Assembly (NCBI RefSeq): GCF_008042035.1
Contig: NZ_RDBL01000029.1
Location: 50,995-83,534, forward strand
DNA from: Streptomyces sp. col6
Lineage (GTDB): Bacteria; Actinomycetota; Actinomycetes; Streptomycetales; Streptomycetaceae
Direction: 5' to 3'
DNA: 32,540 nt
The notes beneath the pieces were generated by a model, which had not been told where the DNA came from, did not search any database, and was given only the letters and a program-made list of their open reading frames with translations. Below, in pieces: positions 14,992-22,437 of this stretch; within the stretch, counting starts at the first letter, position 1, and the number at the start of each line of letters is the position of its first letter. A program made the position numbers and the translations under genes.

Positions 14992-15360
14992 CTACTTGGC
15001 GAACCTGGGCAGCTGCTCCGAGATCTTGGGCATGTCCAGTGCCCCCTGACAGACGTCCAGCACGAACCGCTCGGCCTCATCCACATCGAAGCCGGCGTCC
15101 AGCGGGTGTCCGTTCATGTGCAGGAAAACCCAGGTCGCGTACCACGCGATGCGCTTGTTTCCATCGACGAGCGCACGGTTGCGGGCCAGCGACTCCATCA
15201 ACGCGGCAGCCTTCTGCCAGACGTCCGGATAGGCGTCCTGACCGAACACGCTCGACTGCGGCCGGGCCAGCGCCGAGTCGAGCAGGCCGTAGTCACGCAC
15301 CTCCGCCGCACCGAGGCGCTCCGCCAGGTTGAGCAGCTCGGGCATGGTCAGGTACTGCAT
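14992..15360 (-). CDS. Doc-type (Fic fold) toxin with catalytic His replaced by Arg
   Basis: A 122-residue death-on-curing toxin homologue. Active Doc/Fic proteins carry HxFx(D/N)GNKR; P1 Doc phosphorylates EF-Tu using that His. Here the motif reads NRALVDGNKR: the phosphate-binding end (DGNKR, 66-70) is intact but the His position (62) is Arg, codon CGT, one base from CAT. Other features are normal: start block YLTMPELLNLAERLG, RDYGLLDSALARPQSSVFG (binding-flap region) and IAWYATWVFLHMNGH. The ATG overlaps the antitoxin stop by one base (TGATG). The toxin is probably inactive or altered in chemistry; a sequencing error is a lesser possibility. Confidence 0.88.
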   Translation of the reverse strand: MQYLTMPELLNLAERLGAAEVRDYGLLDSALARPQSSVFGQDAYPDVWQKAAALMESLARNRALVDGNKRIAWYATWVFLHMNGHPLDAGFDVDEAERFVLDVCQGALDMPKISEQLPRFAK

Positions 15361-15557
15361 CAGGCGAGCCTCCGGTTGAGCTCCTCGCTCGCCTTCAGCA
15401 CATGCTCCGCCGCCTCGTTGAAGAGGCGTGAGTGTTCGTTCATGGCGGTGATCACCGCATCGTGGGCGAAGGACTGCATGCTCCGCCCCTCCGCCTCGGC
15501 GCGCGCCCGCAAGGCATCCAGCTCTTCTTCGGTGAACCGCAGATTCAAACCAGCCAT
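15360..15557 (-). CDS. RHH-type antitoxin partner of the Doc toxin
   Basis: A 65-residue protein. The start GLNLRFTEEELDALRARAEAEGRSMQSFAHDAVITAM has the strand-helix-helix pattern of ribbon-helix-helix DNA-binding antitoxins, and the tail (LFNEAAEHVLKASEELNRRL) is the helix expected to wrap the toxin. It overlaps the toxin start by one base, the classic antitoxin-first order. The ATG at 15557 lies about 11 bp from three tandem repeats, the likely operator it binds with the toxin. Confidence 0.85.
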   Translation of the reverse strand: MAGLNLRFTEEELDALRARAEAEGRSMQSFAHDAVITAMNEHSRLFNEAAEHVLKASEELNRRLA

Positions 15558-15567
15558 GAAACGGACG

Positions 15568-15597
15568 GTACTACGCGGTACTACGCAGTACTACGCG
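15568..15597. promoter_or_regulatory. Three tandem 10-bp operator repeats of the toxin-antitoxin pair
   Basis: GTACTACGCG, GTACTACGCA, GTACTACGCG in direct tandem array, 10-bp period (one helical turn). On the minus strand, the coding direction of the pair, they read CGTAGTAC. They lie just upstream of the antitoxin start and include the TAG stop of the MFS gene (15591-15593). RHH dimers bind such helical-turn repeats cooperatively. Confidence 0.8.
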
Positions 15598-17069
15598 TTC
15601 GCCCGCACCCGTCCCGCCACCCACGCCCCCGCCAGGGCCACCGCTGCCATCGGGAAGAAGACCACCGCGAAGGCGGCCGGGTGGGAGGTGGAGGCGGCTG
15701 TCTTCGCCGCCTCGTGGGCCGCGTCCAGCGCGCCGCCGCCGAGGGCCGCGAAGGCGGCGCCGCCCGCGGCCAGCAGGAGGACGTTGGACAGGCCGTCGGA
15801 GATCTGGAGGGCGGCCGAGTTGGCACCGGCCTCCTCGGGGGCGGACAGCTTCAGGAGCAGCACGCTGGTGGAGGCGATCACCACGCCCATGCCGAAGCAG
15901 CCGAACGCCCAGGCGACCGCCACGGTCCACACCGGCACGGAGGTGATCAGGACGGCCGGGGCCGCCGCGATGGAGAGGGCGACCAGGACCATGGCGCCGA
16001 CCATCAGGGGCTCGCGGTGCTGTTCCAGGCGGGGCCGGGACTGCACGTAGGAGCCCAGGGCCCAGGTGCCGCCGCCGGCCGCCAGGGAGAGGCCCGCCAG
16101 CGTCGGGGACAGGCCGCGCTGGGTGACGAGCATCAGCGGGACGAACGATTCGGCCGCGATGAACGACCCGGCGGCCACCCCGCGCAGCAGCACCACCGCG
16201 GGCAGTCCGCGCGCCGCGCGCCCCGTGCCCGGGGGCAGCAGGCCCCGGACCGCCGGAACGAGCAGGGCGGCCCCGGCGGCGGCCGGCAGCAGGGCGAGCC
16301 AGTTCCGCTCCTGCCCGGCGTACTGGAGCAGCGCCGCGCCCAGCGAGATCGCCAGCGCGAGCAGGATGCGCCGGCGGTCGTACGCCTCGACGGGCGCCTC
16401 CGGGTCGGCGGGCCCGGACGCCATGCGCCGGATCTCGGGCAGCGCGAGCGCCAGCGGGAAGACCACCAGGACCGGGATGCCGATGAAGACCCAGCGCCAG
16501 CCCAGGTGCTCGGTCACGCTGCCGGCGGCCAGCGGCCCGACGACCGAGGGGATCACCCAGCTCGCGGCGAACGCGGCCAGGATCGACGGCCTCAGGTGCT
16601 CCGGGTAGGCGCGGCTGATCACCACGTACAACGCGACGATCACCAGCCCGCCGCCGAGTCCCTGCACGGCCCGCCCCGCGATGAACATCCACATGGAACC
16701 CGCGGTCCCCGACAGCAGCAGCCCCGCCCCGAAGGCGCTGATCCCGGCGGCCAGCGGTGCCAGCGGCCCGCGCCGGTCGGCCCACTGCCCGGACAGCACC
16801 ATGGCGAAGAGGCTGGTGGTGAAGTACGCCGAGAACGCGAACGCGTACAGCGCGATGCCGTCCAGCTCACGCGCGGCGACCGGCATCGCGGTCCCCACGG
16901 CGGTGGCCTCGAACGCGATCAGGAACACCACGGAGACGATGCCGATGCTGAGCGCCCGGTGGGTCCGCCCGAGGATGCCCTCCGGCAGTACGGGCTCCAC
17001 CGGAGCGGGGGCGTCGACGTCTTCGATGAGGCGCGGGACATCGGCGTCACGCGGTTCCAGGGCGGTCAT
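15591..17069 (-). CDS. MFS transporter, about 14 membrane helices (DHA2-like)
   Basis: A 492-residue major facilitator. After a polar head (1-38), helices follow through the whole protein; motif A is GQWADRRGPLA (about 94-104) and motif B region is GRAVQGLGGGLVI. The LGWRWVFIGIPV turn after helix 6 is typical of drug:H+ antiporters with 14 helices. A substrate cannot be told; export of a drug or metabolite is the family norm. Start is ATG 17069. It ends inside the toxin-antitoxin operator and diverges from the tRNA gene. It is not obviously controlled by a local regulator. Confidence 0.9.
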   Translation of the reverse strand: MTALEPRDADVPRLIEDVDAPAPVEPVLPEGILGRTHRALSIGIVSVVFLIAFEATAVGTAMPVAARELDGIALYAFAFSAYFTTSLFAMVLSGQWADRRGPLAPLAAGISAFGAGLLLSGTAGSMWMFIAGRAVQGLGGGLVIVALYVVISRAYPEHLRPSILAAFAASWVIPSVVGPLAAGSVTEHLGWRWVFIGIPVLVVFPLALALPEIRRMASGPADPEAPVEAYDRRRILLALAISLGAALLQYAGQERNWLALLPAAAGAALLVPAVRGLLPPGTGRAARGLPAVVLLRGVAAGSFIAAESFVPLMLVTQRGLSPTLAGLSLAAGGGTWALGSYVQSRPRLEQHREPLMVGAMVLVALSIAAAPAVLITSVPVWTVAVAWAFGCFGMGVVIASTSVLLLKLSAPEEAGANSAALQISDGLSNVLLLAAGGAAFAALGGGALDAAHEAAKTAASTSHPAAFAVVFFPMAAVALAGAWVAGRVRANA

Positions 17070-17202
17070 GAGCCAAGGGTAAGGGGCATAACCCGAGATG
17101 AACCCTGTCGATGGTCGCCTCCGGGGTCGGCCCTTGGTCCTACGCCCGCCGCCACGATCGTGAACGGCGTATGGCAGTCGCGTTGCACGGCCCCCGGAAC
17201 CC

Positions 17203-17231
17203 TTGAGCGCCCCCGCGCCCGGCCCTACGGT
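17203..17231 (+). promoter_or_regulatory. Promoter of the tRNA-Cys gene
   Basis: -35 TTGAGC (17203-17208), 17-bp spacer, -10 TACGGT (17226-17231); expected transcription start near 17238, about 15 bases before the mature tRNA. Confidence 0.6.
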
Positions 17232-17252
17232 CGGTGGAGCGACACCACGCAG

Positions 17253-17327
17253 GACCGTGTGCCCGAGAGGCTCAGGGGCTCGACTGCAACTCGAGTTACA
17301 CCGGTTCGAATCCGGTCACGGTCTCCA
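17253..17327 (+). tRNA. tRNA-Cys (anticodon GCA)
   Basis: A 75-nt cloverleaf that can be drawn fully. Acceptor stem GACCGTG/CACGGTC (perfect 7 bp), D stem CCC/GGG with GG in the loop, anticodon stem CTCGA/TCGAG with loop CTGCAAC (anticodon GCA), variable loop TTAC, T stem ACCGG/CCGGT with loop TTCGAAT, discriminator T and encoded CCA. U73 and the GCA anticodon are the main cysteinyl-tRNA synthetase identity elements. The acceptor stem differs from the GGTGGAG-type stem I remember for the usual Streptomyces tRNA-Cys, so this may be a second isoacceptor. Confidence 0.93.
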
Positions 17328-17332
17328 CGCAC

Positions 17333-17367
17333 CACCGCCCGCCCCTCGCTCCGAGGGGCGGGCGGTG
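17333..17367 (+). terminator. Terminator after tRNA-Cys
   Basis: A perfect 15-bp stem (17333-17347 with 17353-17367), loop GCTCC, starting five bases after the encoded CCA. It also lies between the tRNA and the converging Mo-subunit stop (17384), so it may serve both. Confidence 0.85.
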
Positions 17368-17383
17368 TCGTGTGCGGGGTGCC

Positions 17384-19720
17384 TCAGCCCGTCGGCGCCG
17401 CGACCGCCGCCTGGGGCCGGATCGGGAGGCGGTTGACCGGGCGGCCGGTCGCCGCGCGGACCGCGGCGGCCACCGCGGCCGGGGAGGTCACGACCGGGAC
17501 CGCCGAGGCCGGCTTCGCGCCGAACGGCGCCACCACGTCGCGCTCCTCGACGAGCTTGACGATGCGGATCTCCGGCGCGTCCAGCGAGGTCGGCAGGGCG
17601 TAGCCGGTGAGGTCCGGGTGGCGGACCAGGCCGCGGGCGGTGCGGAGGTTCTCGGTGAGGGCGGCGCCGATGCCCTGGGTGACGCCCGCCTCGATACGGG
17701 TCGCCAGCTGGGACGGGTTGAGGACGCGTCCGACGTCCTGGGCGACCGCCATCTCGACGACGCGGACCGAGCCCAGCTCGATGTCGACGTCCACCACGGC
17801 GCGGACCGCGCAGAACGCCATGCCCACGAAGGCGTCGCCCTGGCCGGACTCGTCCAGCGGTTCGGTGGGGTGCGGGCGGCACTGGGCGGTGGCCCACAGT
17901 TCCTTGCCGTCCAGCGCCTCCGACACGGTCGTGGAGAGCACCCCGTCGTACGAGGTGATCTTGCCGTCGGTGATCTGGAGCAGCTCCGTGGACATCCCGA
18001 ACTTGTGCGCCAGCGGCTGGAGGAGCTGGGTGCGGACCATCTTCGCGGCGCGTTCGACGGCGCCGGCGGAGACCCAGGTGTGGCGGCCGTGGGTGGCCGG
18101 GCCGGCCGGGGGCTGGTCGGTGTCGACGGAGGCGACGTGCACCTCCTCGACGCCCAGGGTCTCCTGGACGACCTGGCGGGCCAGCGTGGAGAAACCCTGG
18201 CCGGTCTCGACGGCCGCGCAGATGACGGTGGCGACCGAGTCGTGGACCCGGACCGTGGCGGTGGACACCTCGTCGGCGCCCTCGGCTCCGAGCATGTGGA
18301 CCATGCCCAGCGCGTAGCCGACACCGCGCCGCACCGCGCCCGGTTCGCCCGCGCCCTCGGGGCCGCCGGGCAGCAGCCAGTCGTCCTCCGGGCCGTCCTT
18401 GGGCAGTGAGGGCAGCGGGAAGTCCCGGACGGCGGTGAGCAGTTCGGCGACGGGCGCGGGGCAGGTCACGGTCTGGCCGGTGGGCAGGATGTCGCCGGTG
18501 GCCAGGACGTTGCGCATGCGCAGCTCGGCCGGGTCGATCCCGAGCTTCGCGGCCAGTTTGTCCATCTGGCCCTCGTAGGCGGCGCAGACCTGCATGGCGC
18601 CCTCGCCCCGGACATGGCCGGAGGGCGGGTTGTTCGTACGGACGGCCCAGCCCTCGATGAAGGCGTGCGGGACGACGTACGGACCGCAGGCGAAGGCGAC
18701 CGCGGCGGCCAGCGACTCCGACGAGGAGTCCGCGTAGGCGCCCGCGTCCAGCAGGATCTGGGCCTCCACCTTGACCAGGCGGCCCTCCGCGTCCGCGTGG
18801 TGGCGGTAGCGCAGCAGGGACGGGTGGCGGTGGGCGTGGCCGAGGAAGGACTCCTCGCGGGTGGCGGCCAGCTTCACCGGGCAGCCGGTGCGCAGGGCGA
18901 GCAGGCCGAGCGGCAGCTGGAAGCCGGGGTCCTCACGGTCGCCGGTCGCGCCGGGCACGCCGGTGACGACGACCTTGACGCGCTCCGGTTCGAGGCCGAA
19001 GCAGGCGGCGGCCAGGTCGCGGTCGGTGTGCGGGTCGGTGGAGGCGGTGTACAGCTCGACGCCGCCGTCCGGCCTGGGCACCGCGAGACCGGCCTCGGCG
19101 CCGATCGGGGCCGGGTCCTGGCGGCCGATGCGGTACAGCCCCTCGACGACGACCTCGCCGGCCGCCTCCGGGTCGCCGTAGCGCAGCGGGATGTGGCGGA
19201 CGAGGTTGCCGTCGGGGTGCAGCGGCTCGGCGGCGAACGCCTTCTCCGGGTCGGTGACCGCCTCCAGCACCTCGTACTCGACGGCGATGGCGGCGGCGGC
19301 CAGCCGGGCGGTGTCGGGGTGGTCGGCGGCGACGGCGGCGATCGGCTCGCCGTGGTGGCGGACCAGGCCGGAGGCGAAGACGGGGCGGTCGACGACCTTG
19401 CGGCCGTACATCGTCTCGCCGGGGACGTCCTCGTGGGTGACGACCGCGCGTACGCCGGGCATCTCGGCGGCGGCCGAGGTGTCGACGGACACGATCCGGG
19501 CGTGCGCGTGCGGGGAGCGCAGGACGGCCGCCCAGAGCAGGCCCTCGGCCCACAGGTCGGCGGCGTACGGGAAGGTGCCCTCGGTCTTGGCGCGGGCGTC
19601 GGCCGGCGGCAGCGAGGCGCCGATGCCGAGCCGCGGCTGCTCGGCCTCGGGTCCGCCCGGACCGGCCGGCGACGGGATGCTGATCGCCGTGTGGGTGGCG
19701 CCGGCCGCGTCGTTGCTCAC
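17384..19720 (-). CDS. Molybdenum hydroxylase, large Mo-cofactor subunit (xanthine dehydrogenase family, atypical)
   Basis: A 778-residue MoCo subunit of the xanthine oxidase family. Order: a/b hammerhead (about 40-150; GTFPYAADL, LRSPHAHARI), then MoCo domains. The family's GGGFGGK loop (expected near 256-264) is replaced by GATGDRED, the RGFG loop reads RGEG (371-374; Arg kept), ETGQG is present, and the C-terminal GAKGVGEP motif with its base-acting Glu reads GAKPASAV (734-741; Ala instead of Glu). Hydroxylation by the textbook mechanism is therefore doubtful. GTG 19720 overlaps the 2Fe-2S subunit stop. The complex should hold FAD, two 2Fe-2S clusters and possibly MoCo; substrate unknown. 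Confidence 0.88.
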   Translation of the reverse strand: MSNDAAGATHTAISIPSPAGPGGPEAEQPRLGIGASLPPADARAKTEGTFPYAADLWAEGLLWAAVLRSPHAHARIVSVDTSAAAEMPGVRAVVTHEDVPGETMYGRKVVDRPVFASGLVRHHGEPIAAVAADHPDTARLAAAAIAVEYEVLEAVTDPEKAFAAEPLHPDGNLVRHIPLRYGDPEAAGEVVVEGLYRIGRQDPAPIGAEAGLAVPRPDGGVELYTASTDPHTDRDLAAACFGLEPERVKVVVTGVPGATGDREDPGFQLPLGLLALRTGCPVKLAATREESFLGHAHRHPSLLRYRHHADAEGRLVKVEAQILLDAGAYADSSSESLAAAVAFACGPYVVPHAFIEGWAVRTNNPPSGHVRGEGAMQVCAAYEGQMDKLAAKLGIDPAELRMRNVLATGDILPTGQTVTCPAPVAELLTAVRDFPLPSLPKDGPEDDWLLPGGPEGAGEPGAVRRGVGYALGMVHMLGAEGADEVSTATVRVHDSVATVICAAVETGQGFSTLARQVVQETLGVEEVHVASVDTDQPPAGPATHGRHTWVSAGAVERAAKMVRTQLLQPLAHKFGMSTELLQITDGKITSYDGVLSTTVSEALDGKELWATAQCRPHPTEPLDESGQGDAFVGMAFCAVRAVVDVDIELGSVRVVEMAVAQDVGRVLNPSQLATRIEAGVTQGIGAALTENLRTARGLVRHPDLTGYALPTSLDAPEIRIVKLVEERDVVAPFGAKPASAVPVVTSPAAVAAAVRAATGRPVNRLPIRPQAAVAAPTG

Positions 19721-21237
19721 GCCATGCCTCCGTCCTGCTGGTGGGGCTGCACACTACCGGCGCCCGGGGCCGCCTGATGCGGGATGCGGGCCTCGTCCGG
19801 CTCGCCGGACGAGGGCGTCTCGGCCGCGGCGTCGGCGGCGGCCTCGCGGCCCGCGATGACCTCGTTGACGGCGTCCAGGACGCCCCGGTAGCCGGAGCAG
19901 CGGCAGAGGTTGCCGCACAGCGCCCGGCGGGTCTCCAGCTCGCTGGGGCGGTGGTTGCCCTCCAGCAGGTCGTGGACGGTCATCGCCATGCCGGGGATGC
20001 AGAAACCGCACTGGACGGCGCCGCACTCCGCCAGCGCCCGCTGCACGTCGGAGGGTTCGCCGTCGACGGCCAGGCCCTCCACCGTGCGGACCTCGCTGCC
20101 GGCGGTCGTGGCGGCGGGGACCAGGCAGGAGGCGACGAGCCGGCCGTCCACCTGGACGTTGCACGCCCCGCACTCGCCCTGCGAGCAGCCGTCCTTGGCA
20201 CCGGCGAGACCGAGGCGCTCGCGCAGCACGTAGAGCAGGGACTCGCCGATCCAGGCGTCGGTGACGGGCCGGTCCACGCCGTTGACGTGGAGGGTGTACG
20301 AGGTGGCGGGGTGCTCGCTGGGCCGCGGGGGCCCCTCCGGGGCCGCGTCGTCGGGGGCCTCGTCGGGCCGGGCGTCCTGTGCCCCGGGCGCCTCCGCGTC
20401 CGGCACCGCGTCCCCGGCGGGCTCGGCGGCGGGTGCCTCCGCGTCAGGGGCCGACGCGTCGGGCGCGTCCGCGTCGGCGCGGGAAGCGGGCTGCTCGCCG
20501 TCGGCGGGGGCCGCCTCGGGAGCGCTCTCGGCGGCGACGTCCTCCGGCGCCTCCGCGTCCGCGACCGCCTCCGCGGCCTCCTCGGGAGCCGGGTCCGGCA
20601 CCGCCCAGGGTGCCGGGTCACCGGCGGGCGTCCCCGGCTCGGCGGCGGACTCCGCGCCCGGGTCCGGCTCTCCGGTCGCGGCCGGGTCCGGCTCTCCGGT
20701 CGCGGCCGGGTCCGGCACCGCCCACGGGGCGGGGGCGCCGCCCGGGAGCGTGGCCGGGCGGTCCGCGTACCAGTCGGCGGCGGGCGGCGGGGTGTACAGC
20801 TCGCCGGAGTCGTCCGAGAGCGGGGCGGCCGGGGCGGGCCAGGACGAGGTGTCCACCGCCCACTGACCCGTGGCGGCCGGGTCCGTACCGTGCGGCTCCT
20901 GGTACTGGCCGGTGGGCTGGTCCTCGGGGTGCGGGTAGCCGTAGCCGGACTGCTGGTTCGGGTCGGGCCAGTGCACCGCGTCGGGCTCGGGCTGCCCGGT
21001 CTGCTGTTCCGGCGTCTGGACGACCCAGTTGCCGGTGGCCGCCGGGTCGAGGCCGGCCGCCGGGGTCAGCGGCAGGATCATCGGCGGGGTGTAGCCGTGG
21101 CCGGGCGCGGCCAGCGGGATGTCCGCCAGGTCCTCCGGCGGCAGGTGGACGAAGGCGGTCGCCTCGCCGTCGTAGTCGCCGCCCTGCGGGGTCGGCTGCC
21201 AGCCGCCGTGCTGTTCGGCGGGGTTCTCCTTGCTCAC
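19717..21237 (-). CDS. Two-cluster 2Fe-2S subunit of Mo hydroxylase with long disordered N-terminal arm
   Basis: A 506-residue protein. The electron-transfer part is the last third: a ferredoxin-like domain with Cys351, 356, 359 and 371 (DGCSQGECGACN) and an all-helical domain with Cys410, 413, 445 and 447 (QCGFC, LCRC), both clusters complete. The usual length is about 160-170 residues; here about 312 residues of Pro/Ala/Asp/Glu-rich sequence precede it. That arm has four DPAATG motifs (64, 119, 176, 184), the first two continuing as NWVV and QWAV, and three WAVPDP-like units. GTG 21237 overlaps the FAD subunit stop (GTGA). A role in tethering or partner binding is a guess. Confidence 0.9.
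   Translation of the reverse strand: MSKENPAEQHGGWQPTPQGGDYDGEATAFVHLPPEDLADIPLAAPGHGYTPPMILPLTPAAGLDPAATGNWVVQTPEQQTGQPEPDAVHWPDPNQQSGYGYPHPEDQPTGQYQEPHGTDPAATGQWAVDTSSWPAPAAPLSDDSGELYTPPPAADWYADRPATLPGGAPAPWAVPDPAATGEPDPAATGEPDPGAESAAEPGTPAGDPAPWAVPDPAPEEAAEAVADAEAPEDVAAESAPEAAPADGEQPASRADADAPDASAPDAEAPAAEPAGDAVPDAEAPGAQDARPDEAPDDAAPEGPPRPSEHPATSYTLHVNGVDRPVTDAWIGESLLYVLRERLGLAGAKDGCSQGECGACNVQVDGRLVASCLVPAATTAGSEVRTVEGLAVDGEPSDVQRALAECGAVQCGFCIPGMAMTVHDLLEGNHRPSELETRRALCGNLCRCSGYRGVLDAVNEVIAGREAAADAAAETPSSGEPDEARIPHQAAPGAGSVQPHQQDGGMA
20658..20716. repeat. 24-bp tandem repeat, about 2.5 copies, inside the 2Fe-2S gene
   Basis: Identical 24-base units at 20658-20681 and 20682-20705, with a third partial unit to 20716. 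They encode DPAATGEP repeated in frame within the disordered arm. The perfect identity suggests recent expansion or slippage. Confidence 0.85.
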
Positions 21238-22130
21238 GACAGTGCCCTCCCCAGCGCGCGTCGGGCCAGCGCGGCGACGGTGCGCCGCAGATGCAGTACG
21301 GCGGGGGGCAGCGGTGGCGCCTCTCCCCCGTCCGCGGGTGGTTCCGGGTCCGGGATGCAGGCGGCGGCGACGTACTCGCCGAAGGCGGCCAGCGCGTCGG
21401 GCGCGAGGCCGCGCGCTCCGTCCCAGTCGATCAGCGAGGCGATCCAGCGCTCGGCGTCCAGCGGGCGCAGCGGCATCGGCGCGATGGCGCCGACCGCGCA
21501 GCGCACCCCGCGCCTGGCGGGGTCGAGGACGATCGCGACGGAGGCGGTGGCGCGGCCGGGTCCGGTGCGGCCGGTGGCCTTGAGGAAGACCTGCGGGGCG
21601 TGCAGCAGCGGGACGCGGACGAAGCCGATCAGCTCGGCGGGCTCCAGCATCTCGCGGCCGGCCAGCAGATGGGAGACGGGGATCTCGCGGCGGGCGCCAC
21701 CGGGGCCCGCGATGACGAGTTCGGCCTCCAGCGCGGCGAGCACCGGCAGCGCGTCGCCGGTCGGGGCGGCGGACGCGATGTTGCCGCCGAGCGTGCCGGC
21801 GTTGCGGATCTGCGGGGGGCCCGCGGCGCGGGCGGAGGCGGCGAGTGCGGGGATGAGGGCGGCGAAGTCGGGCCGCCCCATGCGGGCGTGGGTCAGGCCG
21901 GCGCCCAGCAGGGCGTGACCGTCCTGGTAGTGCCAGCCGCGCAGCTCGCTGATCCGGCCGAGTCCGACCAGGCCGGAGGGGCGCAGGAGCCCCTTGTTGA
22001 CGGCCGACATCAGGTCCGTGCCGCCTGCCACGGGGACGGCGGCCGGCATGGCGCCGAGTGCCGCCACCGCCTCGTCCAGCGAGGCAGGCAGCGTCACGGA
22101 CTGCGTCGCCTGCGGTGCGTGCGTGGTCAA
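21234..22130 (-). CDS. FAD-binding subunit of Mo hydroxylase
   Basis: A 298-residue FAD subunit of the xanthine dehydrogenase/CoxM type. Visible: VPVAGGTDLMSAVNKG (FAD pyrophosphate loop), GPPQIRNAGTLGGNIASAAPTGD (the second FAD motif with TLGGNI) and a C-terminal CO-dehydrogenase-flavoprotein domain (about 180-290). The start is most likely TTG 22130: GGAAGGGG lies about eight bases upstream and the protein then starts right before the family's SVTLPASLDEAV strand. Earlier in-frame starts would add unrelated residues. It is the first gene of FAD - 2Fe-2S - Mo, each linked by a 4-bp overlap. Confidence 0.9.
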   Translation of the reverse strand: MTTHAPQATQSVTLPASLDEAVAALGAMPAAVPVAGGTDLMSAVNKGLLRPSGLVGLGRISELRGWHYQDGHALLGAGLTHARMGRPDFAALIPALAASARAAGPPQIRNAGTLGGNIASAAPTGDALPVLAALEAELVIAGPGGARREIPVSHLLAGREMLEPAELIGFVRVPLLHAPQVFLKATGRTGPGRATASVAIVLDPARRGVRCAVGAIAPMPLRPLDAERWIASLIDWDGARGLAPDALAAFGEYVAAACIPDPEPPADGGEAPPLPPAVLHLRRTVAALARRALGRALS

Positions 22131-22437
22131 CCCAGCTGCCCCTTCCCGGTGTCCCGGCGCTCCCGCCTGTTTCGCCGTACGGTACGTGCTCGAAGCCCGG
22201 ACGTGGCAACTCTGGCACATCTTCGGACCGGCCCGACGCGCAGGTCCGCGAAGGGAGTATCCGTCCCCCGTCAGGGTAATGGTCCCGATTTCAGGGCGGT
22301 TCGGCGGTGCGCACCCTTTGCCGTTCTTCCCCATGTCCGTACGGCTTTCTCCATCGCGCGGGCGGCGCTCGGCGGAAACGGCGCCGCCACCACGGTCGCA
22401 GGGACCGCGGTGGCGGGAGAGCGGGTCGCGGCCGGGC
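22131..22437. other. 307-bp region upstream of the Mo-hydroxylase operon
   Basis: It holds the operon promoter region (minus strand), a palindrome CGTACGGTACG (22176-22186) that could be an operator, and GGCGGCGC-N12-GCGCCGCC (22361-22388), a hairpin 51 bp before the hexosaminidase stop... placed downstream of that gene as a possible terminator. No convincing gene was seen. Confidence 0.45.

Noticed and set aside
17252..17326. tRNA with acceptor stem GGACCGT starting one base earlier
   Set aside because: That register gives a G-U end pair and no proper CCA; the 17253 register gives a perfect stem, U73 and encoded CCA.
17316..17384. Integration site duplication at the 3' end of tRNA-Cys
   Set aside because: The tRNA is followed directly by its terminator and a core operon; no repeat of the tRNA 3' end was found elsewhere in the window.
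15432..17603. A 723-residue plus-strand open frame opposite the MFS gene
   Set aside because: It is the antisense of a clear 14-helix transporter and runs through the tRNA gene; composition is Gly/Arg/Asp-rich as in typical high-GC shadows.
19741..21918. A 725-residue plus-strand open frame opposite the 2Fe-2S and FAD subunits
   Set aside because: Gly/Arg/Val-rich antisense product with no motif; the minus strand has complete cofactor motifs.
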